Source: Bagarius yarrelli
Lineage: Eukaryota > Chordata > Actinopteri > Siluriformes > Sisoridae
Assembly (NCBI GenBank): GCA_005784505.1
Contig: VCAZ01000008.1
Location: 5,691,763 to 5,755,762, forward strand
DNA: 64,000 nt
Direction of reading: 5' to 3'
Under the pieces are notes generated by a model. The model did no database searches. It was not told where the DNA came from and saw only the letters and a list, made by a program, of their open reading frames with translations. Positions 12,285-24,762 of the stretch are shown in pieces; position 1 is the stretch's first letter, and every line of letters begins with the position of its first letter. The position numbers were made by a program, and so were the translations under genes.

Positions 12285-13000
12285 CAGCCCATTCCCCCTT
12301 AGCAATTTTCTGAAGCACCTCCAGATATGTTAGTCTTTTGCCTTGAACTTTGGACTTTAGTGCACGCCAGAGATTCTCTATTAGAATTAAAGTCTAGGCT
12401 TTGTGCAAGCCAGTCAAAGATGCTTACTTTTCTCATTTGAAGGTGAGGTATGCTTTGTTATTATGCTGGAGAACAAAACATCGATTCAGACCAAGTTTTC
12501 TTGCAGACTGTCTGAGATTGTCTTTTAGAATTTTCTTGTAGTCTTTCTTTTTTATGTTTCCTTTAACCCTGAAAAGATTCCCAGTTCCAAACTCACTGAA
12601 ACATCCCCACAGCATTAAACTTCTACCTCTATGTTTCACCGTGGGAACAACGTTCTCCCTTCTTTCTCCAAAAAGCTGTAGTTTTGTCTTGTCTGACCAA
12701 TGTTTCCTGTATGTATCATTTTACCCAGGTTGTCCTTAGGAAACTTCAGTCTTGCTGGCAGGTGTCTCCTCTTTAGAAGTGGAGTCTTTTTTGGTTGGCA
12801 ACCTTGCAGTCTGGGAGGTTCCTGTGCAGGGCCCTAGTGACTGTCTTTGTTAAGATAAGATCTTACTTTCTCAAAGTGCAATTGATTAATTTTTTCATTT
12901 TTAAAAGAAGAGTTGCTCTGTTAAACATTCCTTGGGAACTTTTTGAAAAAGAATTAAAATTTCACAGGGGGGCTAATAATATTGTCCTCAACTATACGTA
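12285..13000 (-). pseudogene. Tc1/mariner transposase relic
   Basis: Antisense reading gives Tc1-type blocks in order: RRHLPARLKF, a damaged linker, then KHRGRSLMLWGCFSEFGTGN, KKILKDNLRQSARKLGLNR, and near 12340-12400 IENLWRALKSK. The catalytic QDND motif is degraded to QHNN, and frames shift between blocks. The high-coordinate end carries a GGGGGGCTAATAATATTG terminus typical of a Tc1 inverted repeat; no matching left end is seen. Non-functional. Confidence 0.85.
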
Positions 13001-14637
13001 ATCAATTGGGTTGTGGGTTCGGTTTCCACCACTATCAAGCTGTTGCTACTTGGCACATGAGCAATGCCCTTAACATTCAGCTGCTCAGTTAGATAAATTA
13101 AGATAAAAAAGTGCTAAAAATGTTAAACATGGGGCGGAAACCACCAACAATAGCTTTGACATACTTTTTTGAAGTAAAATCTTTACTTCAAAAGATTTAA
13201 ATATATTTTCTAAAACAAACATATTTTCACAGGACAGTATGTTGTTTTAACTTGTTTTGACCTAAAAAAATGTCAAAAATTACATTTGATTTAATTCAAC
13301 TGTGATTAAATTCATACCTGTTTCTGCTATCAGCGGATGACTAAGAACAATCAAGACTTCAAAACCACAGAGAACAAGGACTTGGTTTAACCCCGAAAGC
13401 CCCAAACAATATGTCTTTCCTCTTTGAATTCCTGAAAAGGCTGACAGAGACAAACACAGAGTTGGATGGTAAGTAAAGCCTAGGGCCATGCAGAAAACCC
13501 ACAGCTTTTTTCACTGTACTGAAGCATCCTACTGAGCTCCCTGTAGAGTCAGGGATTCGACAAGTTCTATGAAGAAGCGCATAATAAAAAGAACTTTTAT
13601 CTTTTTTTTTTTCCACAACCAAAGTGTGTTTTAAGCTACTGTCTGATCTGCCTTGTGAAGAAAATACAAAAAATTTGCATCTACTAAAGAAAGACATTTA
13701 AAATACATAACTTTTTATATAGAATCACATCTAACTCAAGTCAATTTAATTTAATTCAGGTATAACTGTCATATACACTATTCTGATTGGAGCTACATGC
13801 AAAACACTTACATAGTAATAAATACATTTTATACTATACATTTAATACATACATTTTATATTGAAAAGCCTTTTTCTTAAAAAATATTTTAGATACATAT
13901 ATTTCTGTACACATTTATAAATAAGTGTGTACTCTAGATTTTTCAAGATTTTATCATCTACTTTTCTTGGCACAAGTATTATAAATTACATTATAACGCA
14001 CCGTGTTATATTTCTCAAGACATATGTACAGTCATGCCTGAATGTCTCTTAGATGAACTCATAATAATTTGTCATTTTCAGCTGAACGTGTAGGATGTCA
14101 GAAGCCGTCTAAAAGGTACTGAGAGTGTGTTAACGAGTTAGATCGCTGAGCATTGGTTCAATTTTCCCCTTTTCTCTCTTTAAGCAGGGCTTTTTGACAG
14201 AAGCGGTGGGAAGCTATTTAGCCACAGTCTCCAGGAATCAATAAGCTCATTCCTTCAGGCCTTTACAATGTCACATACACACACAGAAATACACACACGA
14301 TTTGAACAGTCGTTTGTACTGCTGCCACTGCATTAGGAGACAGGTCTCTTATGTGTTATTCTTGCTTTTATTAACCAAGCTGATATGCATGGTTGGATAC
14401 ATGAGGGTGTTTGTTATCCTGTTAGTACTGGACAATATGCATGACGTTAGGGGTGAGAAAGTGACTAGTACTGACACAGAGTACAGACCAGATCCAAAAG
14501 ATAAAGGACAAGCCCAATATCGGGTTACGAATGTATCTCAGTGTGTTTCCTTTAATCCAAAAGTAGTAATCGAGTAAAATTAGTAAGTAAAAATCAAAAA
14601 GTAAAAATCGAGCCTACACAACTTATCTGAAGATAGA
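13001..14637. other. Non-genic AT-rich spacer
   Basis: No gene was recognised. A perfect hairpin (TTTTGAAGTAAA / TTTACTTCAAAA, 13167-13193) lies here, and a short CA-rich stretch at about 14274-14299. Confidence 0.45.
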
Positions 14638-14844
14638 AGTGGAAGCGCATTGGTTAAGGTGTCGGACTGCTAACTGGAAGATCTGGGTTTGTTTCCCAGC
14701 ACCACCAAGGTGCCACTGCTAGGCCCCTGAGCAAGGCCCTTAACCCTCAATTGCTTAGATATATAAAAGGAGATGAATGTAAGTTACTCTAAATAAGAGT
14801 GTCTGTCAAATGCCATAAATGTAAAATGTAAATGTAAAATGTAA
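14638..14844 (+). mobile_element. tRNA-derived SINE, copy 4 (sense, near full length)
   Basis: A head with GGTTAAGGTGTCGGACTGCT and a damaged B box (GGTTTGTTTCC), the body GCCCCTGAGCAAGGCCC, and a tail with AATAAGAGTGTCTGTCAAAT ending in repeated AAATGTAAA. The GTAAATGTAAA tail repeat is like that of the LINE at 11.7 kb. Confidence 0.85.
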
Positions 14845-14891
14845 GATGTTCTATTTTAAAACATGTTGAACAAATATGTTAGTTTTTGGTA

Positions 14892-15110
14892 GTTTCACGT
14901 AGCCAGACCTCCAGAGGGCCCACCCAAGTGGATGTATGACTGACAAAGGTAAAGCAACCAATAAAGTTTCAGTTTGTACCTTGGAAATGTCCCCAATAGT
15001 GGAAATGAACCCTGCAAACATTTAGGAAACCAGCATTTAATTGATCTTGGTTAAGGTAATTAATGATTACTGATGTGATCTCTTCGATCAAACAGCTTTG
15101 GCTTGGTTCC
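14892..15110 (-). mobile_element. GTAGCCAGACC MITE (hAT-like), copy 1
   Basis: Shares ACGTAGCCAGACCT, AACCAATAAAGTTTC, ATTGATCTTGGTTAAGG and CTTCGATCAAACAGCTTTGG with the copies at 24.5 and 59.6 kb. The orientation matches the 24.5 kb copy and is opposite to the 59.6 kb copy. No coding content. Confidence 0.6.
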
Positions 15111-15290
15111 AGGCAAAATGTTAAACAACGCGACACACACTTACTCCGATGGGCAATTTAAAATTACCAATCAACCTAACATACATGTTTTTGGACTGTG
15201 GGAAGAAACCGGATATGAAGATAACCAAAAGAGGATATGAACCTGGGACCTTCTTCCTCTGAGGCAACAGTGCTAACCACTGCATGTAAG
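15111..15290 (-). repeat. CACGGTGG-type dispersed repeat, antisense fragment
   Basis: Antisense GGGCAATTTAAAATTACC, AACATACATGTTTTTGGACT, TGGGAAGAAACCGGA and GCTAACCACTGCAT match the full copies. It directly abuts the preceding MITE, suggesting one inserted beside or into the other. Confidence 0.7.
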
Positions 15291-16578
15291 TGTGTGCAAT
15301 GTTCTAAAACTGAGCAGTTCATTGGAGGAAAAAACTGATCACAAGGGCGGTCAATTGGCTGCTGATGAACATGTCAAATTAGTGATCAAATGCAACAGAT
15401 TTAGGTGTAGGATTATAGAAATCCTTTAAGAATTGGAAAGTCTCAGACGCCCAAATCCAGCCTGAAATTGCCTAGTGTAAGCCCAACTTAACTCGGTTAC
15501 AGTTTTATTATTGGAGTGTTTTTAATAATATTTATGAAATGTGGTAAAGTAAGCTATAATCTCAACTTTGACTTTATCAGATCTTTAGAATCTTTCACGG
15601 GCGGTCCCACTGAATAATCTGCAACTATCCCCCCAGCTTAATCCAATCGTATTGAGATTTATGTCAAGGCTAAGAACCTGACGCTTGTAAGACAAACAGG
15701 ATTAGACTTGGGTTTTCTTTCCTGCTCTTTTTTTTCTTCTTCTCTCTGTGGGGGTTGGGGGAGGGAGGGTGATGAAAGATGTTTGAAAGGAGGAAATTGT
15801 TGGCCACAACAAACAAAGCAATCAAATGGTAACATGCATGCTGCCTCAAGAATGTTTATAGTAAATGCTAACACGGTAGAATGAAGGAGAAGGAAATGGG
15901 GAATGAGTGATGAAGAAAAAAAAACCAAGTGGTTGATTATGCCAACTTTTTGCTCATGAACAGGTTACAGTTTGGTGGATGTAACGATCCACTCCAGAGG
16001 AGCTCAGCTGGAGACTTCCAAATGTACAAGGCACTGCTGTTTGAATAGATGGGCATGAACAGCACCCAGCCAGTAATGGAACTGAGCAATCCTAGGTTGC
16101 CAAGGTGACTGGCAACCAATCAGCTTTGGAGACAGAAGCAAGGTCAGTGGGGTTAAGTGGAGCTCGGCAGGAAAGAAATGGTAGAGGGTTCAGGCACTCG
16201 AGCCAGTAAGCTTTAACAGGCAGAAAAATGGACCCCATTTCACTCCATCTCTCTTCCTCTCTGTCTTTCCTGACTGATACTCGACTCTCTGCATGATACT
16301 GGTTACTGTATGAACCTGCAACACTGAGACATCATAGGTCATACGGAAACTCAGCAATTTTCTAAAAATAACAAGCACAGACAACCGGGCCACAGCAAAC
16401 ATTTACACGGACGCACACAATACACAAATGGGTTCAATTTCACATGCTAACATCTCTCTTGGTTGAGAATAATGATCATGAGCCTTATGATGGAAGTGGT
16501 GAATGTTTGAACAAGGCAGGAAAAGAAAGAGATGAAAGAGATGAGCCAATGACAAACAAGTCCATAGAGACTGACACA

Positions 16579-16616
<38 letters not shown>

Positions 16617-17320
16617 CATTAGGATGTCAGATGATGCAGAGGCGCCACTCAGCCTTGCGCCCTGTTGTGTCACTGCACGGCTCTAAATAATTTAGCGTCA
16701 CTCAAATATTGATATGGAAATCACCACTGAGTGATCTGACAGCATGGTGAGAGGAATAGAGATAGAAAGAAAAAAGACTGGGAGATAGAAAGAGAGAGCG
16801 AAAGAGACAGAGAGAGAGAAAGAAAGGGACAAACTCATTTTAACACTATTGTGTTTGTTTTCTATGTCCTTGCACGCTCTGGCTCTTCCTGTATAAATGC
16901 ACAAATATTTAAACTATCTATTCCGTTTACATAATGCACATTGTAACGGACATTCTAATCATTTATATGTACGTTTGATATTAATCAGGATAGACAAATC
17001 ATGGCCAAGGAATGGATGACTTTAGAAGATGTTATGAGATAGAAAAAAAGTTCTATAATACAATGAGTATAAAAAATAGAAATAAAAAAAAAATAGTACC
17101 GGATTAAATGCTGCTCCTGTAGTTAAGTTAATTTATAAAGGTGCACAAACTACATAAGCTATGTGTTAGTATCAAAATACACCAAAGTCCAATCACACCA
17201 TATACCAGACTTGAGAAGCAGATCAGTAAACCCAGGCAGGTGTGTTTATTAAACACAATAAATAGCAGAGGTAAGCATGGGTTTAGCAGGGAGATACGGG
17301 ATACCGAGAACCAGAGAAAT
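15291..17320. other. Non-genic spacer with simple repeats
   Basis: No gene was recognised. It holds a CA microsatellite (16574-16618) and a GA-rich stretch (about 16740-16830). ORFs on both strands here have no family features. Confidence 0.45.
16574..16618. repeat. (CA)n microsatellite
   Basis: Near-uninterrupted CA dinucleotide run of about 45 bp with one CG interruption. Confidence 0.95.
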
Positions 17321-17446
17321 GGGGAAGTGGTAGCTCAGTGGTTAGGGTGTGGGACTGCTAATTGGAAGATTTGGGTTTGATTTAGATGTAAGTCGCTCTG
17401 GAGGAGGGCATCTTCCAAATGCAATAAATTTAAATGTAAAACGTAG
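17321..17446 (+). mobile_element. tRNA-derived SINE, copy 5 (internally deleted)
   Basis: Intact A box (TAGCTCAGTGGTTA, 17331-17344) and a B-box-like GGTTTGATT (17374-17382) are joined directly to the tail GATGTAAGTCGCTCTGGA and TAAATTTAAATGTAAAACG. The roughly 80-bp body present in other copies is absent. Confidence 0.8.
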
Positions 17447-19370
17447 GCGCAAAGAAAAGGACCAGATTGGAGGAACGGAGCATATTGACATCGGAGACAG
17501 GAATGCTAGAAGTAGGTAGGGTGAAAAACATACGAAGTAAAACATACAAAGTAAGTCTGGCATAACAATATATAAGACCAGACAGTGACTAAAGGTAAAG
17601 TGTGCTCCTTTATAGGGGAATGAGTGAGAGTGATTGTGGAATGAGTAGAGGGTGAGACTAATTAGAATTCAAAACGAAAAAGTGAGTTGAGTGGCTGTAT
17701 AATTTGGCACTTTGTCTGGTGTTACTGTGAATTCCTGCCTGTCCAAAAGATATACTGCAACCATAACATTAACGTTCAGACCCTTTCAATTCTGTTCTAG
17801 ACTTTAATGGGGAAACACAAAATTTGTGTTTTTCGCTCTGTTTTATATCTAATCTTTTTTTTGCAGTACGTGAACATGCTGATGATGTATCCAGTGTATG
17901 CAGTGTTATGCAAATATGTATGTTGAAATAATGTGTGTATCATAATGTTCGGACCGAAAATTTGGATTGGACAAATATGCTACATTTTCCACAGGATGTA
18001 TAATTAAATACAAATACATGTAGATCATTTAATGACTGCTATTGGTATGTGAAGAGACTATCAAAAAGCAGGAACAGGAAATGTTTCTGTACACAATCAC
18101 CTATTATACCTTTAACTGACGCTCTTAACCTTGTCTGTATCTGTTATAAGAACCACTAAATGCAGCTCATGCTGGATTGATTAGGGAGTATTAGTGTGTG
18201 CGTGTGTGTGTGAAGATTCTCATGTTCACTCAGTTTCAGCACGACTCTCTGCAATCAGCTGATAAGGAGTAGCAGGGGAAAGAGTTAAATATAACCAAAC
18301 AGATGGGCTTGCAAAATAGGAACTAAATCAGCATGACAATTATGCATGCAGTTATACACATTCACTCACAGGCACCCACATACACACACACACACACACA
18401 CACATATTTCCACACATACAAAACCACAAAGTGACCCTAACGCCTCTGATGATACATGATTACAGTAAAACCTATTAAAATAAAAAAAACTATTTAAAGA
18501 CAAAGTGACATTTTGCATAATAAAATATGTAACTTGGGTATTTAAAGATGCACCAAAGATTTTATTTTTAACTCTTTTACCAGTACACTGACTTTCTGAA
18601 ATCGACTTATCAGACATTTCAATGTCTATAAATAAATGAACTATTTAAGGATGCAGCTTTGACACTGTTGGCTTTCACTGTAAGCTGTTTTCCCTCTTCT
18701 GTGATATCGTTACACAATTTTTTCAAATATATTTATTTAATAACATTTTTATATTTTTAGGAACAATTTCATTAAATCTCTTAATAGACTATGTAAAAAC
18801 AGAAATACTTAAAAAACACAAGGTAGTAAACACCACCATGGAGTGTGACATGACAAAAAGAAATCAGTACTGAATGTTGGCACAAACAGGGGCAGATGTG
18901 AATTAATTTAGTGATAAACATCAACATAAAAAATTTTATCACTTTCTCTTTAATCTATAGTTAGAACAACAAAAATCCGTTAAAAATTGGGATCACTTTA
19001 CTGATAATTTTGGATTATTTTTTCACCAAGAGGACACCATGTCCTGTGTTATTCCGTGTATGTAACGACTCAGCAAAAACACCAGCTTTAATTCAGCTGT
19101 TGTCGTGTAACCGGTCTATACAAGGTCGCCAGTTTTACCAGTGTTTCTTTGTCAATATTTAGACAACAGTGTATATCTATATCAATAAAATGGTATAGAT
19201 ATTTTTTCAAAACAGTGTACAGAAAGTGAAGTGACTCATTTATTTAAAAAAAAAACTCTGTTTGAGCATCTAACCGGAAAATCTGGTGTGTGTGTGTTTG
19301 GTCAGCAAGTCGAGAAATGACTGTATCTTCTTGTTCCTGCTCACACACCTTTCTTTATCTCTTCTTCCTT
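17447..19370. other. Non-genic AT-rich spacer
   Basis: No gene was recognised. It has short GT (18195-18212) and CA (18380-18403) runs and otherwise unique-looking AT-rich sequence. Confidence 0.45.
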
Positions 19371-19374
19371 GAAC

Positions 19375-19515
19375 AGTGGGCATCATGCCATCCATTCTCT
19401 GCCCAGTGATTGGCTGCGCTCCCAGAGCTTATTGCACGCTGAGATATGAAATATTTCCTCGGCTCCGGCCTTGCTAATATAACCCATAAAGAAAGCTTTA
19501 ATGCGACAAACACAC
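19375..19515. promoter_or_regulatory. Candidate conserved non-coding block
   Basis: Balanced-composition, non-repeat stretch inside AT-rich DNA, with CAGTGATTGGCTGCGCTCCC, GAGATATGAAATATTTCCTC and GGCTCCGGCCTTGCTAATAT. It stands out from its flanks in composition and lacks repeat hallmarks. Function unknown; conservation was not tested. Confidence 0.2.
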
Positions 19516-20089
19516 TAATAATGTAGCAAACACAATGTTACCAATAATAAAGTGTTTCTACTCACAAGTATCATCAAATGCTGGCGTAGTGGAGACCTAA
19601 GCCCTTATCATTTACTCCAGAATTACTAAAGCCTCATTAAGAACTATGCATTGTTTTTTTAGGGACTAGGCTTCAGTGTGAATGCTTACATAAGGCTCAT
19701 TTGGATGAGTGACTCTACTTTTATCTTACATAACAGTAAGATTACGCATCATACAATTAGTTTTTAATCAGTTTTGACTGGAATAAACGCAACCAACTAG
19801 ATACCAGGAACAAAAGACGTGCCAACCTGAGCTGTGCACTTGTCAAAAACATTTGGAGTAAAGTCTGGCACCTGGGGCTGTCAGGAAAGTTAGAGAAATG
19901 GTTATAATGATGGATATTAGACATGCTTAATTAGGAAAGGGGTTTGCATGTTCTTGGTTACTCCAGTTTATTTTCCATTCCAAAGGAATTCATTGTAGGC
20001 TGTTTGGCTCTAAATAGTTTGTAAATGTGTTTGTAATAGAGTTGGCATTCAGCTTCAAGTCCCCTGGACTACACTATATGTTCAGTACA

Positions 20090-20165
20090 GGACCCTGTGT
20101 AGGATAAACAGGACAGAAAACAAATAGATGGATGTATGGATGGATGGATTGATGGATGGATGAAG
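20090..20165 (+). repeat. 3' end of a CACGGTGG-type repeat running into (GGAT)n
   Basis: GACCCTGTGTAGGATAAACA followed by GGATGGATGGATTGATGGAT is the usual end of this repeat family. The tetranucleotide tail decays into degenerate GATGAATA-like repeats to about 20450. Confidence 0.6.
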
Positions 20166-20477
20166 AAATTGTTGGATGGATAAATGTATGTTATGCATGT
20201 ATGGATTGATTAACTACACAGATGGATTGATTATTAAATAATAATAATTATTAAATAAATTGATGAATATATGTACATGAATGAATGCATAAATAAATAA
20301 ATGAATAGATGGATTAATAGATGTATCAAAAAATTAATGCAGGGATAGATAGTGTGATAGATGGATTATTAAATAAAATATTAAATAAATCTTAAAATTA
20401 AAGGATGATAAATGAATAGATGACTATTAAAATAAAGAAATAAAGAAATAGTTGTTCCAAAAAAACCCTAATGGATA

Positions 20478-20485
20478 TGTGTATG

Positions 20486-20510
<25 letters not shown>
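20478..20510. repeat. (GT)n microsatellite
   Basis: A GT run of about 33 bp. Confidence 0.9.
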
Positions 20511-20516
<6 letters not shown>

Positions 20517-20989
20517 TTTGCCCTCAGAAAATAAGCTTTGTTTAGCCAGATATACAAAAAGCACTACTCATCAATTTTAACACCCACATATCCTGTTGCC
20601 TTAAAAATATATTTGAAAAATATATCAGCTTTTAAAATTGTGTAAAAATGAAAACCCAACTTATTTATCCAACCGTTTGTCTTTAAGCTTTATTATTAAG
20701 CACTACAATAATCAATAACGTGAAGTTTAGTAATTTAGCAGTTTTGTTTACATTTTCTTTTAGACACGTTGGGAATATGTGTGAAATCCGTACAATGAAA
20801 TAGCTTTACACCACAAGCGGATGACCTTATCAGCCAGGAAGTAATGCTTTATATAAACGCAAGACATATCGGGATAAGTTCTTTTTTTTTCTAACATGAG
20901 ACTGGTGACCCCACATTCATTGGTGGCTCTAAACCAAGGTCTTACGACAATGCCTTTGAACCTCTGATATATTGATGGATCCTTGGTTT

Positions 20990-21430
20990 CTGGCGCAGGG
21001 TCTGGAACTGGGTGCTTCTTGTCATCACGGAACTCTTACGACATCACATGCGCCTAAGGGCTATGGGGCAATACTTATCTCCTGTGGCACATAAATTGCC
21101 AAGAGATGCTAGCAGTGTTTCAAGCACGCCAGATCCTTCAGTGGACTCAGGGAAAACTTCGCTTGCTAAGCACAATCTATATCTCGAGGCATGGGCTGAG
21201 GCCCAAGGAATGGCAACTCCATTTAGAGGTGGTGAAGATCCTATGAAAACTTTGGCAGTTCCCAAAGTGTCTTGAAGCAGGTCAAGTTCCTGAAGGAAGA
21301 CATCTCACGTTACGTATGCAACTATGGTTACATACTAGATGCGATCTTATTGCGTGTGTTTATGTAGCATTATTTCCTGGTCTGCCATGGTTACATACAT
21401 AACCTTCAGGTTCCTTCAGGTTAGTATAAT
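20990..21430 (-). repeat. Dispersed repeat piece with GTTACGTATG and GGTTACATACATAACC ends
   Basis: Words GTTCCTGAAGGAA, GTTACGTATGCAAC and GGTTACATACATAACC relate it to the element at 1.78 kb. An 87-codon ORF lies inside (21012-21275) without family features; it may be a decayed element ORF. Confidence 0.35.
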
Positions 21431-21892
21431 GCCTTTAAGCACATTCCGAACAGTTTGTTTTTGGAATTTTGCTTAATTAACTTGGAAGAAATTAATAAAA
21501 AGGTTCATTGTAAAATCTCTTCCTGTGCCGTTTATTAATAAGACATTTTAAACATGAGCGCAATGTCTCAAATGTCCTCTGTCCTGAACTTTCCATGTTG
21601 CATGTTCTTTTGCTCTGATAGTTATAAAAAGAAAGGCTTTGCTGGCTTCCTGTTATCCATGACACAGGTCTGTCACAACACGCTGACATGGCTTCCTTTG
21701 GTTTTGGACAAGCAAGTCCTACTGGTCATGGAAAGAACAGTTTATTCCAACTTCAACCCCCACACAAAAAGTCACTTATGGAAATAATGCTTATAAATAA
21801 ACAGTGTAACTTTTTTTTAACAACAAGTAATCACACACACAAAAAAACTTTTTTTGTACATAGTTACAGTTACTGAGAATAAAATGCAGACC

Positions 21893-21985
21893 CAGTACGT
21901 ACTTCACGACAGTTATAAAAGTAAGTTCTATATAGAATGGTTACGAGTAGTATGAATAAAACTCAAACGTACTAGAGAAGCCAGG
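21893..21985. mobile_element. Fragment of the AAGTA-GTTCTATA-ACGAGTAGTATGAAT MITE
   Basis: AGTACGTACTTC, GTAAGTTCTATATAGAAT, GGTTACGAGTAGTATGAATA and CAAACGTACTA parallel the copy at 63.73 kb (ACATACTTT, CTTATAATAAG, TACGGGTAGTATAAATG, GAACGTACTACA). Confidence 0.45.
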
Positions 21986-22793
21986 GCAAAGACAAGTCAG
22001 TTCAAAGGTAGCTTTCGCAAACTGGAAGTATAAACACTACTTTTCCTTTGTTAAGGTGAAAGGCAGGACTGTTTGTGTAACCTGCAACTTATGTCTGAAA
22101 AGTCTCTCCACGTCAGTGGCAAGTCATTCTAAACTAATAAAGCACTTCACATCGTCACATGCCGCAACGTTAATATAGTATAGATTAATGTTCAATGTTT
22201 ATTAATAATAATTATTTCTATTTTATTCTATTCAGTGCCCATTTTATTTATTATCAAATTTAATATTAGGGCATCCAAAGTTATTGGACATATATTTTTT
22301 TTATTACACAATACTGTTCCTTGTAATCAGTTACTTTCATAATAAAGAAACTCCGTTCTTATTTGTGATAAGTAACTAGTAATTATAACTTATTACTAGT
22401 AACATGCCCAACACTGGTTATGACTCTATTTAGTTTTGTGTGTGTCTAAAGTGGATGGAGTCACTGGAAAACTCTGGGTTTTGTGGGTCAATGAGCTGTC
22501 ATTTCAGTCATACACTTAGAATTGCCATATATGGAAGTAATGTGGACGATAACTAAATGATATTTATAGTTTTTGTAGTTTTTTTATTTAGCGTTAAAGT
22601 CGTTAAAAGTTGCCCTTTTCATCAGTTAATCAGCAGAGCCAATTTGGTGACGTATGTAAGCTCAGTGCTAAGCGTCTCATTAACCAGTTAGAGAGAAAGA
22701 GATCCAGCAATGGTGCTTGATTTTATCCACTTCAATACAGCATATTGGGACGCTACTGCGGAAACAGGCAGCAGGACCTGGTGCATTCAACCA

Positions 22794-22794
<1 letters not shown>
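21986..22794. other. Non-genic spacer
   Basis: No gene or clear repeat was recognised. Confidence 0.4.

Positions 22795-22859
<65 letters not shown>
22795..22859. repeat. (GA)n microsatellite
   Basis: A pure GA run of about 65 bp. The Arg-Glu and Leu-Ser ORFs crossing it are artefacts. Confidence 0.95.
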
Positions 22860-22862
<3 letters not shown>

Positions 22863-23594
22863 TCTCTATGTGTGTTTTTATAGTTGTTGTTCTGAATAGA
22901 GTGTCTTGTGCTAGGTATGTGTAAAGAACAGCAGGCTTGTTAGTCATTGTGTTGCATTGCGCTCATCCTACTTCTCTGTCTCTTACTTAAGCATGTGTGT
23001 GTGTGTGTGTGTGACAGTTAATGCCTCCTCCCCCACTCTGTCTATACTGAGAGACAAGAGCAACAATGGAGAGGGAGGAGAAAAAAGAGAAAAATGTGTT
23101 TAGACAATCCTGAGAAATACAGTGTGATGTTAATGTACAAGGACAAACCAGGTTCAATAGGCACTATATCCAAGCTCATGTATTTAAGATATTCTAAGTA
23201 TTTCAAGCTTTGTGCGTCTATTTGTATTTAAATTCCATTTCATTAGTCGTGTGCAATTCCTAATTTCCACTCAACCCTTCTGCTAATACAGTTTAAACAT
23301 TAGTTATGTGGCTATAGTGACAGAAAACTATAACACTGTATATCTGGCCCTGTATTGTGCTTATCAAATAATTGCATGATCACATGTAGATCACATGAAT
23401 TAACCAATAGGATATTGAGGTGTTTGGAAATGGGAGGGAAATAAACAGGTGGTATATTGTAATATACTGCTTTGATTAAACATATTCTGATATGGACATG
23501 AGGTTTGGATCTGTTTATCTTTTTTTTGCTTTACAGCATGTAGTTACTTACCAACAGATCCACCCCCATCTCCTGACACACTCACACACACACA
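22860..23594. other. Non-genic spacer
   Basis: No gene was recognised. It has a GT run at 22993-23012 and AT-rich unique-looking DNA. Confidence 0.4.
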
Positions 23595-23830
23595 TACATT
23601 AGTCTTACCATCCTTTTGAGGACCTTCCACTGACATAATTATTAAGGCAGCTCATTAATGCTATCATGCCTAACCTAGACATAAATAAATAACAGAAAAT
23701 CATTTCTCTTTTTTTATTTCCTTTAAATAGAAGCTGCAAGTTTTTTCTTAACTACACCAGCCAAAGGTCTATGCAAGAGTTAAGGTCCACCCAGTCAAAT
23801 ATTCCATTCTTTGGTCCTCACCAAGAAATA
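23595..23830 (+). repeat. Dispersed repeat (TAGTCTTACCATCC...TTTGGTCC)
   Basis: ACATTAGTCTTACCATCC, TTTTGAGGACCTTCCA.TGAC, ATAATTATTAA and a closing TTTGGTCCTCACCAA fit a fish repeat bounded by inverted GAGGAC / GTCCTC words and next to CA runs. No coding content. Confidence 0.4.
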
Positions 23831-24496
23831 GAAACATACCCGCCCACACACACACAAACATACACACAAAGCCACACCCATATCCGTGGTCTAGGGAAAT
23901 TCTTGGGAAAGGTTTCCACTTTAGTTCAGCATTATTGCCTCAGAGACAGAAACGAAAGGGGAAAAATTTAGAGGCGCAATAAGTCATTGCTAACAGAACA
24001 TAACCTTCTGATTTATTGGGAAATAGAACCCATGGAAAATTGTTTATTCCGCAAATAAACAAATCACCGAGAAATATGGCTGGATCAACACATTACATGA
24101 CCTCTGAAATAAAATACAATACATCATGGCACAAACCATGACGTCAAGAAGCCTTTAATGCCTTTTTAACCATATATGGCAGATGCAGTACAGGATCATG
24201 GCGTTACATAAAACCACACAAAAACTACACAAAACAACAAAGAGCTACATTAAAACAAGTAACCAACAACACAGAACTAAGGAATGAAGAATAAATTGTC
24301 CTAGCCACATAAAGCACATAGTGTGCAGTTAATACTAACTGCTGGGTGTTATGAGGTTATTAAATTGCCAATAATAACCTGATCCACCTGATAAATGTGT
24401 TTTTGTAGCAAACAAAACACACACAAATGTTATAGCAATCTCAGAGAACTGTGGAGGTTTGAATTTATTTCTGCCTATTTTGCTTGGTTGACCTTA
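23831..24496. other. Non-genic spacer
   Basis: No gene is supported; only CA-rich and AT-rich sequence. Confidence 0.4.
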
Positions 24497-24762
24497 GTCT
24501 TGTGTAGCCAGACCTTCAGACTGACGGCAGAAGGTCTGGGAATCTTGGCTGCTTTAAATGGCTAACGCAACCAATGACATTTCGTTATGTGCTGCATCAT
24601 GTTTAGAGGCATAGAAATGTCCACCACAATAAAAGATTCCACCAACCTGTAAAACTTTTAAGAATCTTACATTTAATGGATCTTGATTAAAGTGCTTTTT
24701 TCACCGATACAAACACAACAGCATACCTCTTTGATCAGATGGCTTTGGGTTGACAACGTGAC
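24497..24762 (-). mobile_element. GTAGCCAGACC MITE (hAT-like), copy 2 (best copy)
   Basis: Begins GTCTTGTGTAGCCAGACCTT, contains an imperfect palindrome AGACCTTC.GACTG / CGGCAGAAGGTCT, and ends near GATGGCTTTGGGTTGAC. It aligns over most of its length to the reverse complement of 59.60-59.92 kb (GATCTTGATTAAAG, ATCTGATC.AAGAGGTA). Non-coding. Confidence 0.7.

Noticed and set aside
17331..17382. Possible tRNA gene (A box and B-box-like sequence)
   Set aside because: No cloverleaf can be completed; the boxes belong to the SINE head, seen also in other copies.
21012..21275. 87-codon ORF as a possible small gene
   Set aside because: Sits in a repeat-like block with ends seen elsewhere and shows no recognised domain.
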